From contig JAKSBZ010000172.1 of the NCBI GenBank assembly GCA_022360875.1, forward strand, positions 1 to 44,806: DNA of 44,806 bases. Reading direction: 5' to 3'. The notes under the pieces are model-generated. The model was not told where the DNA came from. It worked only from the letters and a program-made list of their open reading frames with translations, and ran no database searches. The translations under genes were made by a program, and so were the position numbers. The number at the start of each line of letters is the position of its first letter. Within the stretch, counting starts at the first letter, position 1. The stretch comes from Cytophagales bacterium (GTDB lineage: Bacteria; Bacteroidota; Bacteroidia; Cytophagales; Cyclobacteriaceae). Positions 1 to 9,093 of this stretch are shown here, piece after piece.

Positions 1-373
1 CGGCAAAGGTGAAGGCTAATTTGCCTGTTCCTTTTCAGAAAGAAGTAGTGCTTCGTCGTTCGACGGATCCCTGTTTGGTTGTATATACCCAGATTGGTTT
101 TCAGAAGTTGGCTTCCAAAGTATCGGCTTTGAATGAGTTTGATTCCAGACAACGCAAGCTGCAGCGAAGCTTTTTGGTTCGGTGTCGGAGGTAAGTTTGG
201 ACAGTGCTGGCCGTGTGCTGGTGCCGCGAAAAATGTTGGAATACGCATCGCTGGAAAAAGAGGGAGTGATCGTAGGGCTGGGAGACCGGCTGGAAATTTG
301 GAATCCGAAAGCTTACCGATCGGTTCAGGATGAGGATATTGATACACTGGAGCAGGAGTTTTTGATAGAATGA
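1..373 (+). pseudogene. mraZ: mraZ, 3' part, with apparent one-base frameshift
   Basis: MraZ is a DNA-binding regulator encoded first in the dcw cluster. It has two tandem AbrB-like repeats. The 5' end lies outside the window. Bases 3-173 encode a MraZ-like first part ending ...RKLQRSF. The second half (SEVSLDSAGRVLVP..., then VIVGLGDRLEIWN) lies in another frame and ends at the TGA at 371-373. One extra base in the T run at 171-175 would fuse the halves into QRSFFGSVSEVSLD. That aligns without gaps to the matching E. coli segment as I recall it (QRLLLGHASECQMD). The upstream frame otherwise stops at 192-194. Both halves look well conserved, so a base-call error in the T run is as likely as a true mutation. 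The rsmH gene follows after 64 bp. Confidence 0.85.
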
Positions 374-437
374 GTTCTGCTGGTGGATCGGAGAGTAATG
401 ATATTGAAAAACACCCGGAAGGAAAAAAAATTGAAGA

Positions 438-1343
438 ATGGAATATCATAGGCCAGTGATGCTGGATGAATGTGTTGAAGGTTTGGCTATCAAACCGGAC
501 GGGATTTATGTGGATGTTACTTTCGGCGGTGGAGGACACAGCCGAGAGATCTTAAAACATTTAAGTGATAAAGGGCGGCTTCTGAGTTTTGATCAGGATG
601 AGGACGCATGGGAAAATGCGGCTTCGATTTCGCATCCAGGGTTCCAGATGGTTAAGTCGAATTTCAGGCATCTGAAAAGGTACTTGAAGCTGTACGGAGT
701 CGATCGGGTAGACGGAATTTTGGCGGATTTGGGGATTTCTTCCCACCAAATTGATGAGCCTGAGAGAGGCTTCTCAACCCGTTTCGATGCCGAGCTGGAC
801 ATGCGCATGGATCAGCAGGGTACATTGACTGCCAGAGATGTGGTCAACACATATTCTGAAGCAGAGCTGCACAAGATATTCGGCATATACGGTGAACTGA
901 GGAACGCCAGATCGGCGGCGGGAGCGATAGTGGCAAACCGCACGCTTGAGCCGATTGAAACGGTAAACGAGCTGAAGAACGTACTGCAAAAGCTGGCCCC
1001 CAGGGGGAAAGAAAACCGATACTATGCCCAGGTGTTTCAGGCGTTGCGAATAGAAGTGAACGATGAAATGGGGGCGCTGGAAGATATGATGCGTCAGGCA
1101 CAGGAAATCTTGTCACCAGAAGGGCGTTTGGTGGTGATGTCTTATCACTCGCTGGAAGACCGGATGGTGAAAAACTATATGGCAAAGGGCAAGGCTTTCG
1201 GTGAATTGGAGAAAGATTTCTACGGCAATCCGGTACGGCCGATGAAGCCGGTGACGAGAAAGCCTGTTCTGGCTTCGGAAAAAGAATTGAAAGAAAACAG
1301 CCGTGCCAGAAGCGCTAAGCTGAGAATCGCAGAAAAAATTTAG
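438..1343 (+). CDS. rsmH: 16S rRNA (cytosine1402-N4)-methyltransferase RsmH
   Basis: RsmH (MraW) methylates N4 of C1402 in the decoding centre of 16S rRNA, using S-adenosylmethionine. The 301-residue product has the usual family length. The N-terminal EYHRPVML segment is typical. The SAM-binding loop DVTFGGGGHS is at residues 26-35, and GILADLGISSHQID follows. The late VVMSYHSLEDRMVKNYM motif and the C-terminal SRARSAKLRIAEK are family signatures. The gene is second in the dcw cluster, after mraZ and 3 bp before the ftsL-like gene. The ATG start was chosen because the family N-terminus begins there. Confidence 0.97.
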   Translation: MEYHRPVMLDECVEGLAIKPDGIYVDVTFGGGGHSREILKHLSDKGRLLSFDQDEDAWENAASISHPGFQMVKSNFRHLKRYLKLYGVDRVDGILADLGISSHQIDEPERGFSTRFDAELDMRMDQQGTLTARDVVNTYSEAELHKIFGIYGELRNARSAAGAIVANRTLEPIETVNELKNVLQKLAPRGKENRYYAQVFQALRIEVNDEMGALEDMMRQAQEILSPEGRLVVMSYHSLEDRMVKNYMAKGKAFGELEKDFYGNPVRPMKPVTRKPVLASEKELKENSRARSAKLRIAEKI

Positions 1344-1346
1344 CAA

Positions 1347-1721
1347 ATGGCAAAGAATACTCCTAAGGTGAAGGTGAACGGGGAAAAAAAAGCCAGTCTT
1401 TTCTCCGTGATAAACAAACTGACGGGATTGGAAAATTGGCTTGTGGACGGACTTCCGTTCAAGTTTTTGCCGCAAATATTGTTCATTAGCATACTTGGGG
1501 TTTTGTACGTAGGGAATAGCCATAAAACGGACAAAATAGTGCGGAAAATTCAAACCCTTGAAACCGAGGTCGAGGATCTGCGGGCGAATTACACGACATT
1601 GAAGGCGCAGTATATGTTTGCTAGCAAGCAATCGGAGGTGGCATTGAAAGTTAAAAAAAGAGGAGTAGTGGAAAGCAAGGAGCCTCCTTATAAAATAATT
1701 GTCAAAAAAGGTGAATATTAA
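1347..1721 (+). CDS. ftsL: FtsL-like divisome membrane protein
   Basis: This is a small bitopic protein of 124 residues between rsmH and ftsI, the position of ftsL in dcw clusters. It has a basic cytoplasmic N-terminus, one predicted membrane segment at about residues 38-56, and a heptad-like region at about 60-100 (KIVRKIQTLETEVEDLRANY) that fits a periplasmic coiled coil. FtsL works with FtsB and FtsQ to activate FtsW-FtsI. FtsL sequences diverge widely, so the call rests on position, size and topology. The 3' end overlaps the start of ftsI by 11 bases, suggesting translational coupling. Confidence 0.82.
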   Translation: MAKNTPKVKVNGEKKASLFSVINKLTGLENWLVDGLPFKFLPQILFISILGVLYVGNSHKTDKIVRKIQTLETEVEDLRANYTTLKAQYMFASKQSEVALKVKKRGVVESKEPPYKIIVKKGEY

Positions 1722-3810
1722 AAAGTCGATCATTTTTAGAATACGGATAGCGCTGTTGTTTTTTTTTGCGGCCGCGGGATTGATTGTTTTTAAAATATTC
1801 AAAATACAGCGGTTGCAGGCGGATAAATGGAAGGAGCTTGTTGAGCACCGAGGGATTGATGAACGGATAATAAAATCGACGCGCGGCAACATCTATTCCG
1901 ACAACGGCAGCCTTATGGCGACTTCTTTGCCGTTCTACCGGGTTGGAATTGATCCTCGAATGGCTTCTGACGAACTGGTAAAAGAAAAGATTGACTCGCT
2001 GGGGTTGATGCTGGCGCGTAAGTTCAGAAAGCGCTCGGCCTCGGGTTACGTCCGGAGAATTAAGAATGCGCGAAGGGATTCGCTTTATTATGTGCCATTG
2101 TCGGTTGGTCGCATAGATCATCTGGAGAAAAAAGAGATGCAGACTTGGCCGATTTTTAGAAACGGCCGGCTGAAGGGAGGAGGCGTTTTCGATAAGGAAA
2201 ACCGGCGGTTTTTTCCTTTCGGTGGTTTGGCAAAGCGAACATTGGGCTTTGTCAATGAAAACAATCAGGGAGCTGGATTGGAAAAAAGTTTCAATCATTA
2301 TCTTGCTGGCGTGGACGGTAAAGCGATTTACCGGCGGATTGCCGGAGGAAGATGGCGCCCGGTTTATGACGGTTCCGAAATCCGCCCGGTTGACGGTTTG
2401 GATATTACAACAACCCTTGATGTTAACCTTCAAGATGTAACTGAGACAGCGCTTTTAAAGGCGCTTTTGAATTATAAAGCGGATTATGGATGCGTGGTGT
2501 TGATGGAGGTGAAAACCGGGGAAATCAAGGCGATAGCCAACTTAAAGAGGAACAAGAAGAAAGGGACATACTCAGAAGCTTACAATTATGCTGTAGGGGC
2601 GCAGGGACTTACGGAGCCTGGCTCAACTTTTAAGCTGGCGTCAATGATGGCGCTGCTGGAGGATACGAGCCTGGATTTGGAAGACAAGGTTGAAACCGGA
2701 AGCGGAACGTACAAATTCCATGATAAAATAATGCGCGACCACAAGCCCGGGGGATACGGCACGCTTACAGTTCAGGAGGTTTTTGAAAAGTCTTCGAACA
2801 TCGGAGTCTCAAAATTGGTAAACAACCATTTTGGGCATAAACCTGAGCGGTTTTATAATTATATCAGGAATATGGGGCTTAAAGAGCCTCTGCATTTTCA
2901 GCTAAAAGGCGAGGGAATTCCGTACATAAAGCATCCAAACGACAAGACATGGAGCGGGGTGAGTTTGCCGTGGATGTCGATAGGTTATGAGCTGCAGCTG
3001 ACGCCTTTGCATACATTGGCATTTTTTAATGCTGTGGCTAACGGAGGCAAGATGATACGGCCTGTGCTGGTTAAGAATGTGATGCAGGCGAATGAAGTGC
3101 TGCAGACTTTCGGGACGAAAGTGATTAATCCAAAAATATGTTCGGACAAAACGCTGAAGAAGCTCCGCACCATGTTGGAGGGGGTTGTAATCAGAGGAAC
3201 CGCCCGAAATATTTACGACGAAAAAGTAAGGATTGCAGGCAAGACGGGCACGGCTCAAAAAGTTAAGAACGGGAAATATACAAGGACGTATTATACTTCG
3301 TTTGCAGGATATTTCCCGGCGGAAAAGCCTAAGTACAGCTGCATTGTAGTGATCGATAGCCCGAAAGGATATCAGCAGTACGGCGGAGATGCCGCCGCTC
3401 CGGTTTTTAAAGACATTGCTGATAAGATTTATGTAAGTGACTTGGAACTTCATGATCAGCTTGAGGGCAATCCCAGGTCTCAGGACGGGGTGTTTCCGGT
3501 GATACGGGCTGGTCTCAAACCCGATTTGCAGGAGATCTGCGACCGTTTGGGAATTGCGCATAAAGATTCCGACACCGATGAATGGGTACGAACCAGTACA
3601 AAGGGAAATGCCGTCATTTGGCAGGATGCTAAAATAAAACCGAATATTGTTCCTGATGTGCGGGGCATGACTTTGCGCGATGCCCTTTATCTGTTGGAGA
3701 ATATGTCGCTTCGAGTGACTTTTCAGGGAAAAGGGCGGGTGGTAACGCAGTCGTTGCCGCCGAAAATGAGATTTAATAAAGAGAAGCAGATTTTTTTAAC
3801 CTTGAAGTAA
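1711..3810 (+). CDS. ftsI: Septal peptidoglycan transpeptidase (PBP3/FtsI) with C-terminal PASTA domain
   Basis: FtsI is a class B penicillin-binding protein that cross-links septal murein in partnership with FtsW. The 699-residue product has an N-terminal membrane anchor (about residues 8-30), a dimerisation region, and a transpeptidase domain. That domain carries the active-site STFK (about 305-308), SSN (about 361-363) and KTG (about 511-513). The last 60 or so residues (IVPDVRGMTLRDALYLLENM...) form a PASTA domain, a known arrangement in Bacteroidota. I chose the GTG at 1711 because MNIKKSI is the usual family start. A TTG at 1699 is also in frame. The gene overlaps ftsL, and murE starts 1 base after its stop. 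Confidence 0.96.
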   Translation: MNIKKSIIFRIRIALLFFFAAAGLIVFKIFKIQRLQADKWKELVEHRGIDERIIKSTRGNIYSDNGSLMATSLPFYRVGIDPRMASDELVKEKIDSLGLMLARKFRKRSASGYVRRIKNARRDSLYYVPLSVGRIDHLEKKEMQTWPIFRNGRLKGGGVFDKENRRFFPFGGLAKRTLGFVNENNQGAGLEKSFNHYLAGVDGKAIYRRIAGGRWRPVYDGSEIRPVDGLDITTTLDVNLQDVTETALLKALLNYKADYGCVVLMEVKTGEIKAIANLKRNKKKGTYSEAYNYAVGAQGLTEPGSTFKLASMMALLEDTSLDLEDKVETGSGTYKFHDKIMRDHKPGGYGTLTVQEVFEKSSNIGVSKLVNNHFGHKPERFYNYIRNMGLKEPLHFQLKGEGIPYIKHPNDKTWSGVSLPWMSIGYELQLTPLHTLAFFNAVANGGKMIRPVLVKNVMQANEVLQTFGTKVINPKICSDKTLKKLRTMLEGVVIRGTARNIYDEKVRIAGKTGTAQKVKNGKYTRTYYTSFAGYFPAEKPKYSCIVVIDSPKGYQQYGGDAAAPVFKDIADKIYVSDLELHDQLEGNPRSQDGVFPVIRAGLKPDLQEICDRLGIAHKDSDTDEWVRTSTKGNAVIWQDAKIKPNIVPDVRGMTLRDALYLLENMSLRVTFQGKGRVVTQSLPPKMRFNKEKQIFLTLK

Positions 3811-3811
3811 A

Positions 3812-5263
3812 TTGAGGAGAATTAGAGAAATACTGGAGCCCTGTTTAGTGGCGGAGTCCAGGGGAAATATGGAAAGTCTATTTTCCGGGATTCAGTTTGA
3901 TTCGCGGAAGGTAGAATCAGGGGATGTGTTTGTGGCTGTGGAAGGGACGCAGACCGATGGTCACCAGTATATTGATATAGCGGTTGAACGAGGAGCGGCA
4001 TGCATTGTATGTCAGCATATGCCTGATGCTTTTCAAGAAGGGGTGTCCTATTTCCGGGTAGAAAACAGCTCGGAGTGTTTGGGAAAAATGGCAAGCTGTT
4101 TTTACGGCAATCCTTCTGCTGCTCTTCAGTTGGTGGCCGTTACGGGCACCAACGGAAAAACAACCACGGTTACTTTGCTTTACCAATTGTTTAAAAAGCT
4201 GGGTTATAAAACAGGGTTGCTTTCGACGGTCGAGAACCGCATTGACGATCGAGTAGTGAAGGCAAGCCACACAACGGGCGATGCTTTGCAGATTAATCGG
4301 CTGCTGGCCGAAATGGTGAAAGAAGGCGTTACTCATTGTTTTATGGAAGCAAGCTCACATGCTGTTGACCAGAACAGGATGGCGGGTTTGAGTCTGGATG
4401 GAGCAGTGTTTACCAACATCACGCATGATCATCTAGACTATCATGAGACTTTTTCAAATTACATAAAAGCAAAAAAGAAACTGTTTGACGGCTTGGACAA
4501 AAAGGCTTTTGCATTGGTAAACCTTGACGACAAGCGCGGAGCGGTCATGTTGCAGAACACCAAAGCAAAGCAGAGGACTTTTGCCCTGAAAAATCCTGCT
4601 GATTACAAAGGAAAGCTCTTGACGAATTCGATGGATGGGCTGGAGCTTGACATCAACGGATTGCCGGCCTGGTTTCGCTTAGTAGGGGATTTCAATGCCT
4701 ACAATTTGCTTTCGGCTTATGCCGTGGCTGTTGAATTGGGAGAGGCGCCCGAACAGGCGCTGACTGCGCTGACGGTGCTTGATGCCGCCCCTGGTCGCTT
4801 TGAGCGTGTGCCGAATGCGCAGAACGTAACGGTTGTAGTGGATTATGCCCACACGCCTGATGCGCTTGAGAATGTATTGAATACGATCCAAAATATTAAA
4901 GGCGCCGAGGAAAAAGTGATTACCGTTGTGGGATGCGGAGGCAATCGCGACAAAGATAAGCGGCCGAAAATGGCTGGAATTGCCTGTCGCTTGAGTGACC
5001 GGGTTGTGCTAACTTCGGATAACCCAAGGTTTGAAGACCCTTCGGAAATCCTGAAGGATATGGAATCCGGAATTCCGACAGGCAAGAAAAGAGGTGTTTT
5101 GTCGGTGCTGGATCGAAAGGAAGGAATAAAAGCGGCGCTGATGCTGGCCGGGCCGCATGATATTGTGCTGGTGGCCGGAAAGGGGCACGAAACCTATCAG
5201 GAAATCGAAGGGGTGAAACATGATTTTGACGACCGGGCGGTTATCAGGGAGCTGCTGGAGTGA
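3812..5263 (+). CDS. murE: UDP-MurNAc-L-Ala-D-Glu:meso-diaminopimelate ligase MurE
   Basis: MurE is a cytoplasmic Mur ligase that adds the third stem residue to UDP-MurNAc-L-Ala-D-Glu, using ATP. The product has 483 residues. The N-terminal domain contains IQFDSRKVESGDVFVAVEG, the P-loop TGTNGKTTT is at 111-119, and the central HDHLDYH motif is at about 206-211. DNPR at 403-406 is the motif that marks specificity for meso-diaminopimelate rather than lysine. The start is a TTG one base after the ftsI stop. No ATG lies close by, and the reading MRRIREIL fits the family N-terminus, so the TTG start is likely but not certain. Confidence 0.96.
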   Translation: MRRIREILEPCLVAESRGNMESLFSGIQFDSRKVESGDVFVAVEGTQTDGHQYIDIAVERGAACIVCQHMPDAFQEGVSYFRVENSSECLGKMASCFYGNPSAALQLVAVTGTNGKTTTVTLLYQLFKKLGYKTGLLSTVENRIDDRVVKASHTTGDALQINRLLAEMVKEGVTHCFMEASSHAVDQNRMAGLSLDGAVFTNITHDHLDYHETFSNYIKAKKKLFDGLDKKAFALVNLDDKRGAVMLQNTKAKQRTFALKNPADYKGKLLTNSMDGLELDINGLPAWFRLVGDFNAYNLLSAYAVAVELGEAPEQALTALTVLDAAPGRFERVPNAQNVTVVVDYAHTPDALENVLNTIQNIKGAEEKVITVVGCGGNRDKDKRPKMAGIACRLSDRVVLTSDNPRFEDPSEILKDMESGIPTGKKRGVLSVLDRKEGIKAALMLAGPHDIVLVAGKGHETYQEIEGVKHDFDDRAVIRELLE

Positions 5264-5335
5264 GAATTCTGAAAAAAACGCGAATGAGTGTCGCAGAGAC
5301 GCTTTAATGAGAGACTACGAAGAAACCAAGAGAAG

Positions 5336-6556
5336 ATGTTTTATTATTTGTTTGATTATCTGGAAAAGCATTTTGAGCTGACAGGCGCGGGCTTGTTTCA
5401 ATATATTTCCTTCCGGGCAGGTGCAGCCATGCTGGTTTCCCTGCTGATTACCGTCACTTTCGGTGACAGGTTCATTAACCTGCTGCGCAGACTTCAGGTG
5501 GGAGAAAGCATACGTGATTTGGGCCTTAAGGGGCAGATGGAAAAGAAAGGCACGCCGACGATGGGAGGCGTAATTATTTTGAGCGGTATTGTTGTGCCGA
5601 CCTTGCTGTTTGCCAAACTCGACAATATTTATGTCGTTCTGCTGCTGATTTCCACAGTTTGGATGGGCATAATTGGTTTTTTAGATGATTATATCAAGGT
5701 CTTCAGAAAAAACAAAGAAGGTTTGGCTGGCCGGTTCAAAATCGTGGGCCAGGTAGGCCTGGGGCTAATAGTAGGTTTGACGCTTTATTTTAATGAAGGC
5801 GTTAAAGTGAGAGAAGAGGTTGGCCAGAAGACCGAGATAAGTACATCGCAGGAGAAATCTGCTGTTTCGGTATATAAGGACGTCAAGTCGGTGAAAACCA
5901 CAATTCCTTTTGTAAAGCGTCATGAGCTGGATTATTCGCAAATACTGCCTTTTGTTCCACAAAAGTACACATGGATTCTGTATACTCTTGTGGTGATTTT
6001 TATAGTAACGGCAGTTTCCAACGGCGCGAATTTGACTGATGGCATAGACGGGCTGGCAGCAGGGACTTCGGGAATAATCGGGCTTGTGCTGGCAATTTTT
6101 GCCTACATGTCCGGCAACGTTATCTTTTCGGATTACTTGGGCATTATGTACATACCTAATTCCGGAGAAATAGTAATATTCTGTTCGGCATTCGTCGGGG
6201 CTTGTGTGGGATTTCTTTGGTACAATTCATATCCGGCGCAGGTGTTTATGGGCGATACCGGAAGCTTGGCCTTGGGTGGTATTATTGCGGTGCTGGCTCT
6301 GGCGATTCGCAAAGAACTGATGCTGCCGCTGATTTGCGGAATCTTTCTTATTGAAAATCTGTCGGTAATTCTTCAAGTCAGCTTTTTTAAATTTACAAAA
6401 AAGAAATACGGAGAGGGGCGGAGAATATTCTTGATGTCTCCTTTGCACCATCATTACCAGAAAAAAGGGATTCATGAGTCCAAGATTGTGATACGCTTTT
6501 TGATTGTAGCTGTTCTTCTGGCTACAATGTCGCTGGCATTATTGAAAGTAAGATGA
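5336..6556 (+). CDS. mraY: Phospho-MurNAc-pentapeptide transferase MraY
   Basis: MraY makes lipid I by moving phospho-MurNAc-pentapeptide from UDP to undecaprenyl phosphate at the inner membrane. The 406-residue, multi-spanning product carries KGTPTMGG, the catalytic Asp pair FLDDYIKV (about 117-118), [10 protein letters not shown] (about 232-241) and the histidine cluster [10 protein letters not shown]. It is longer than the E. coli enzyme because of a charged insert at about 153-210, as is usual in Bacteroidota. The ATG at 5336 was chosen over an in-frame GTG at 5288 because [23 protein letters not shown] is the normal family start. Its stop overlaps the murD start. Confidence 0.96.
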   Translation: MFYYLFDYLEKHFELTGAGLFQYISFRAGAAMLVSLLITVTFGDRFINLLRRLQVGESIRDLGLKGQMEKKGTPTMGGVIILSGIVVPTLLFAKLDNIYVVLLLISTVWMGIIGFLDDYIKVFRKNKEGLAGRFKIVGQVGLGLIVGLTLYFNEGVKVREEVGQKTEISTSQEKSAVSVYKDVKSVKTTIPFVKRHELDYSQILPFVPQKYTWILYTLVVIFIVTAVSNGANLTDGIDGLAAGTSGIIGLVLAIFAYMSGNVIFSDYLGIMYIPNSGEIVIFCSAFVGACVGFLWYNSYPAQVFMGDTGSLALGGIIAVLALAIRKELMLPLICGIFLIENLSVILQVSFFKFTKKKYGEGRRIFLMSPLHHHYQKKGIHESKIVIRFLIVAVLLATMSLALLKVR

Positions 6557-7911
6557 TGATGAGCAAGAGATTGGTGATCTTGGGTGCCGGCGAAAGCGGT
6601 ACGGGAGCCGCGCTTTTAGCCAAGGACAAAGGTTTTAGCGTCTTTGTTTCTGACAACGGAATTATAGCACCGAAGTACAAGGAGGAATTGTCAGAAGCCG
6701 GAATTTCTTTTGAGGAAAGCGGACACACTGAGTCGTTGGTGCTTCGCGCCGACGAGGTAGTGAAAAGTCCGGGCATACCGGATGAGGCGCCTCTGGTGGT
6801 TCAGCTGAGGAAGGCCGGAGTTCCGGTTATCGATGAACTTGAATTTGCCAGGCGCTATACCGATGCCAGGATTATCGCTGTTACAGGAACCAACGGGAAA
6901 ACGACGACAAGTCTGTTGATATATCATTTGCTTGAGCAGTCTGGCTGTTCTGTCGGCTTGGCTGGCAATGTGGGATACAGCTTTGCCCGCCAGGTAAAAG
7001 AAAGCGATTATGACTGTTATGTGCTGGAAGTGTCTAGTTTTCAAATAGACGGCATGAGAAAGTTTCATGCAGATGTCGTTGTGCTTTTGAATATAACGCC
7101 GGATCACCTGGACCGCTATGGATATGATTTTGACAGGTATGCGGCTTCCAAAATTCGTTTGGCGGAACTTCAGGACAAATCCAGTGTACTGGTGATTAAC
7201 GCCGACGATGAAGGAGCAAACAATGCGCTTTTGAAAGCAGATGTTCTCTCCGAAGTGCGAATGGTGAGCTTGAGCAGCAGAAAGACCTGCGCATTTGCCG
7301 CAGATGACGAATTAAGAGTGCCGGATTACGGTTTTGTTTATAATTGGAAACACGCCAAGATAAAAGGACCGCACAATAAAATAAATGCGCTTTGCGCCGC
7401 AGTTTCCGTTTTGCAATTTGGTTTGGCTGCTGAGCAAGTGAAAAAGCATTTATCTACTTTCAAGGCGGTCGAACACCGGCTTGAGTACGTGGATACGCTG
7501 GAAGGGGTCTCGTTTTACAATGATTCCAAAGCAACAAATGTGGATGCAGTAAAATACGCATTGGGCAGTTTCGACCAGCCAATTGTATGGATTGCCGGCG
7601 GTATTGACAAGGGAAATGATTATGAAAGCTTGTTGCCGTTGGTGAAGGAAAAAGTCAAAAGTTTGGTGGTGCTTGGAGAGCACAAGAAAGCGTTGGAGGA
7701 AGCGTATAAGAAGCATGTTCCAATGGTTTTTGCCCGGTCTATGAAAGAAGCGGTAGAGCTGGCAGGCGACTTGGCTTCAAGCGGAGATGCGGTGCTGCTG
7801 TCTCCTGCGTGCGCAAGTTTTGATTTATTCAAAAATTACGAGGAGCGCGGTGCTTTTTTTAAAAATGAAGTCTTTTCACTGAAAAGAAAGGCAAGCCATG
7901 AACATGAATAA
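6553..7911 (+). CDS. murD: UDP-MurNAc-L-alanine:D-glutamate ligase MurD
   Basis: MurD is a cytoplasmic ATP-dependent ligase that adds D-glutamate to UDP-MurNAc-L-alanine. The product has 452 residues, the usual length. It shows an N-terminal Rossmann-like UDP-binding domain ([17 protein letters not shown]), the P-loop TGTNGKTTT at about 111-119, [10 protein letters not shown] in the central domain, and the C-terminal FYNDSKATN and [18 protein letters not shown] motifs. The ATG sits in an ATGATGATG run overlapping the mraY stop, so 6553, 6556 and 6559 are all possible starts. Its 3' end overlaps ftsW by 14 bases. Confidence 0.97.
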   Translation: MMMSKRLVILGAGESGTGAALLAKDKGFSVFVSDNGIIAPKYKEELSEAGISFEESGHTESLVLRADEVVKSPGIPDEAPLVVQLRKAGVPVIDELEFARRYTDARIIAVTGTNGKTTTSLLIYHLLEQSGCSVGLAGNVGYSFARQVKESDYDCYVLEVSSFQIDGMRKFHADVVVLLNITPDHLDRYGYDFDRYAASKIRLAELQDKSSVLVINADDEGANNALLKADVLSEVRMVSLSSRKTCAFAADDELRVPDYGFVYNWKHAKIKGPHNKINALCAAVSVLQFGLAAEQVKKHLSTFKAVEHRLEYVDTLEGVSFYNDSKATNVDAVKYALGSFDQPIVWIAGGIDKGNDYESLLPLVKEKVKSLVVLGEHKKALEEAYKKHVPMVFARSMKEAVELAGDLASSGDAVLLSPACASFDLFKNYEERGAFFKNEVFSLKRKASHEHE

Positions 7912-9067
7912 GTACAAGGCATTTTTCAGAAACCAGTTTCAGGGTGACAGAATTATCTGGGGCGTTGTTTTTTGCTTTGCCATTATTAGTATATGGGTAG
8001 TGTACAGTGCCACAGGGACGATGGCGCTTAAAAGAGGTACGGAAGTCGAAAGTTTTTTGTCCAAGCACAGCTTGATGATGTTTTTAGGATTCGGGGCGAT
8101 GTGGGCCACTCATCGGTTCGATTACCGCTTCTTTTCTTTGCTTGCTAAAGTGATTTTGGTGCTGTCGGTATTTCTGCTGCTTTACACTTATTTGAACGGG
8201 GTGAAGATCAACGCAGCCTCCCGCTGGCTATATGTGCCGTTTACAAAAGTAACCTTTCAGTCGTCTGATTTGGCAAAATTTGCGCTGATTGCTTCACTGG
8301 CCAGTTTTCTGGCTAAGGGACAGCAGAAAGTCCGCGAGTCGTTTCAGGCGATTCTTCCTTGCGTGCTGGCTATCTTTTTAATTTGCGGACTTATTGCATT
8401 GACAGACTTTTCGACTGCAGTACTATTGTTCTGCTCCAGTACGATAATGCTTTTTATCGGCCGGGTAAGGGTCAAGCATATAGCTCTGTTTTTGATGATA
8501 GGAGCATTTTTGGGAACCGGGGCAATGCTTGCAAAAGTAGGTCAGCGCTGGAAAACCGTATTGACCAGGGTTGAAAGCTATATGGATGATGGCAAAATGT
8601 CTTTTCAGGCTGAACAGGGACATATTGCTATTTACAGTGGAGGAACCTTTGGCTTGGGTCCGGGAAAAAGCATCCAGAAGAATTTCTTGCCCCATCCTTA
8701 TTCCGATTATGTTTTTGCGACCATCATCGAGGAGTATGGGCTCGTGGGCGGCGCGCTTGTCGTGCTGTTGTATTTGGTCCTGCTTTACAGGGCTATGATT
8801 ATTTCGCAAAAATCCGATCGCCCTTTCGGAGGGCTTCTCGCCGCCGGCTTGTGTTGTTCGATAGTGCTTCAGGCATTCACAAATATGGCGGTGGTTACAG
8901 GCTTAATACCTGTTACGGGATTGCCTCTTCCTTTTATTAGCTGGGGGGGGACATCGTTGTTTTTTACAGGCGCCTCGCTTGGTGTTATTCTGAGCGTAAG
9001 CCGCAAAAATGCACCGGACGAAAGAGTTATGCCCAAGCGGAATATTTGGAGACGGAAGGTGCAGTAG
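7898..9067 (+). CDS. ftsW: Septal peptidoglycan glycosyltransferase FtsW (SEDS family)
   Basis: FtsW is an inner-membrane SEDS polymerase that builds glycan strands from lipid II at the septum together with FtsI. The product has 389 residues with many hydrophobic segments. Family landmarks are ASRWLYVPF, FQSSDLAKFALI, the GLGPGKSIQKNFLPHPYSDYVFA region with the conserved motif before the last helices, and LPLPFISWGGTSL near the C-terminus. It lies between murD, which it overlaps, and murG, as expected. The second SEDS protein in this window (43017-44291) is the elongation-specific RodA. Confidence 0.95.
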   Translation: MNMNKYKAFFRNQFQGDRIIWGVVFCFAIISIWVVYSATGTMALKRGTEVESFLSKHSLMMFLGFGAMWATHRFDYRFFSLLAKVILVLSVFLLLYTYLNGVKINAASRWLYVPFTKVTFQSSDLAKFALIASLASFLAKGQQKVRESFQAILPCVLAIFLICGLIALTDFSTAVLLFCSSTIMLFIGRVRVKHIALFLMIGAFLGTGAMLAKVGQRWKTVLTRVESYMDDGKMSFQAEQGHIAIYSGGTFGLGPGKSIQKNFLPHPYSDYVFATIIEEYGLVGGALVVLLYLVLLYRAMIISQKSDRPFGGLLAAGLCCSIVLQAFTNMAVVTGLIPVTGLPLPFISWGGTSLFFTGASLGVILSVSRKNAPDERVMPKRNIWRRKVQ

Positions 9068-9093
9068 TTTTTAAAAATTGAATATTTAAGGCT

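Noticed and set aside
165-180. Programmed -1 frameshifting in mraZ
   Set aside because: The T run could let the ribosome slip, but the codons do not form a standard slippery heptamer, and mraZ is not known to use frameshifting; a read error or mutation is simpler.
1113-1892. A 259-codon open frame on the minus strand across rsmH, ftsL and ftsI
   Set aside because: It lies opposite three well-supported genes in a coupled operon and resembles no protein family.
2902-3561. A 219-codon minus-strand frame inside ftsI
   Set aside because: It is an antisense shadow of a clear transpeptidase domain with catalytic motifs on the plus strand.
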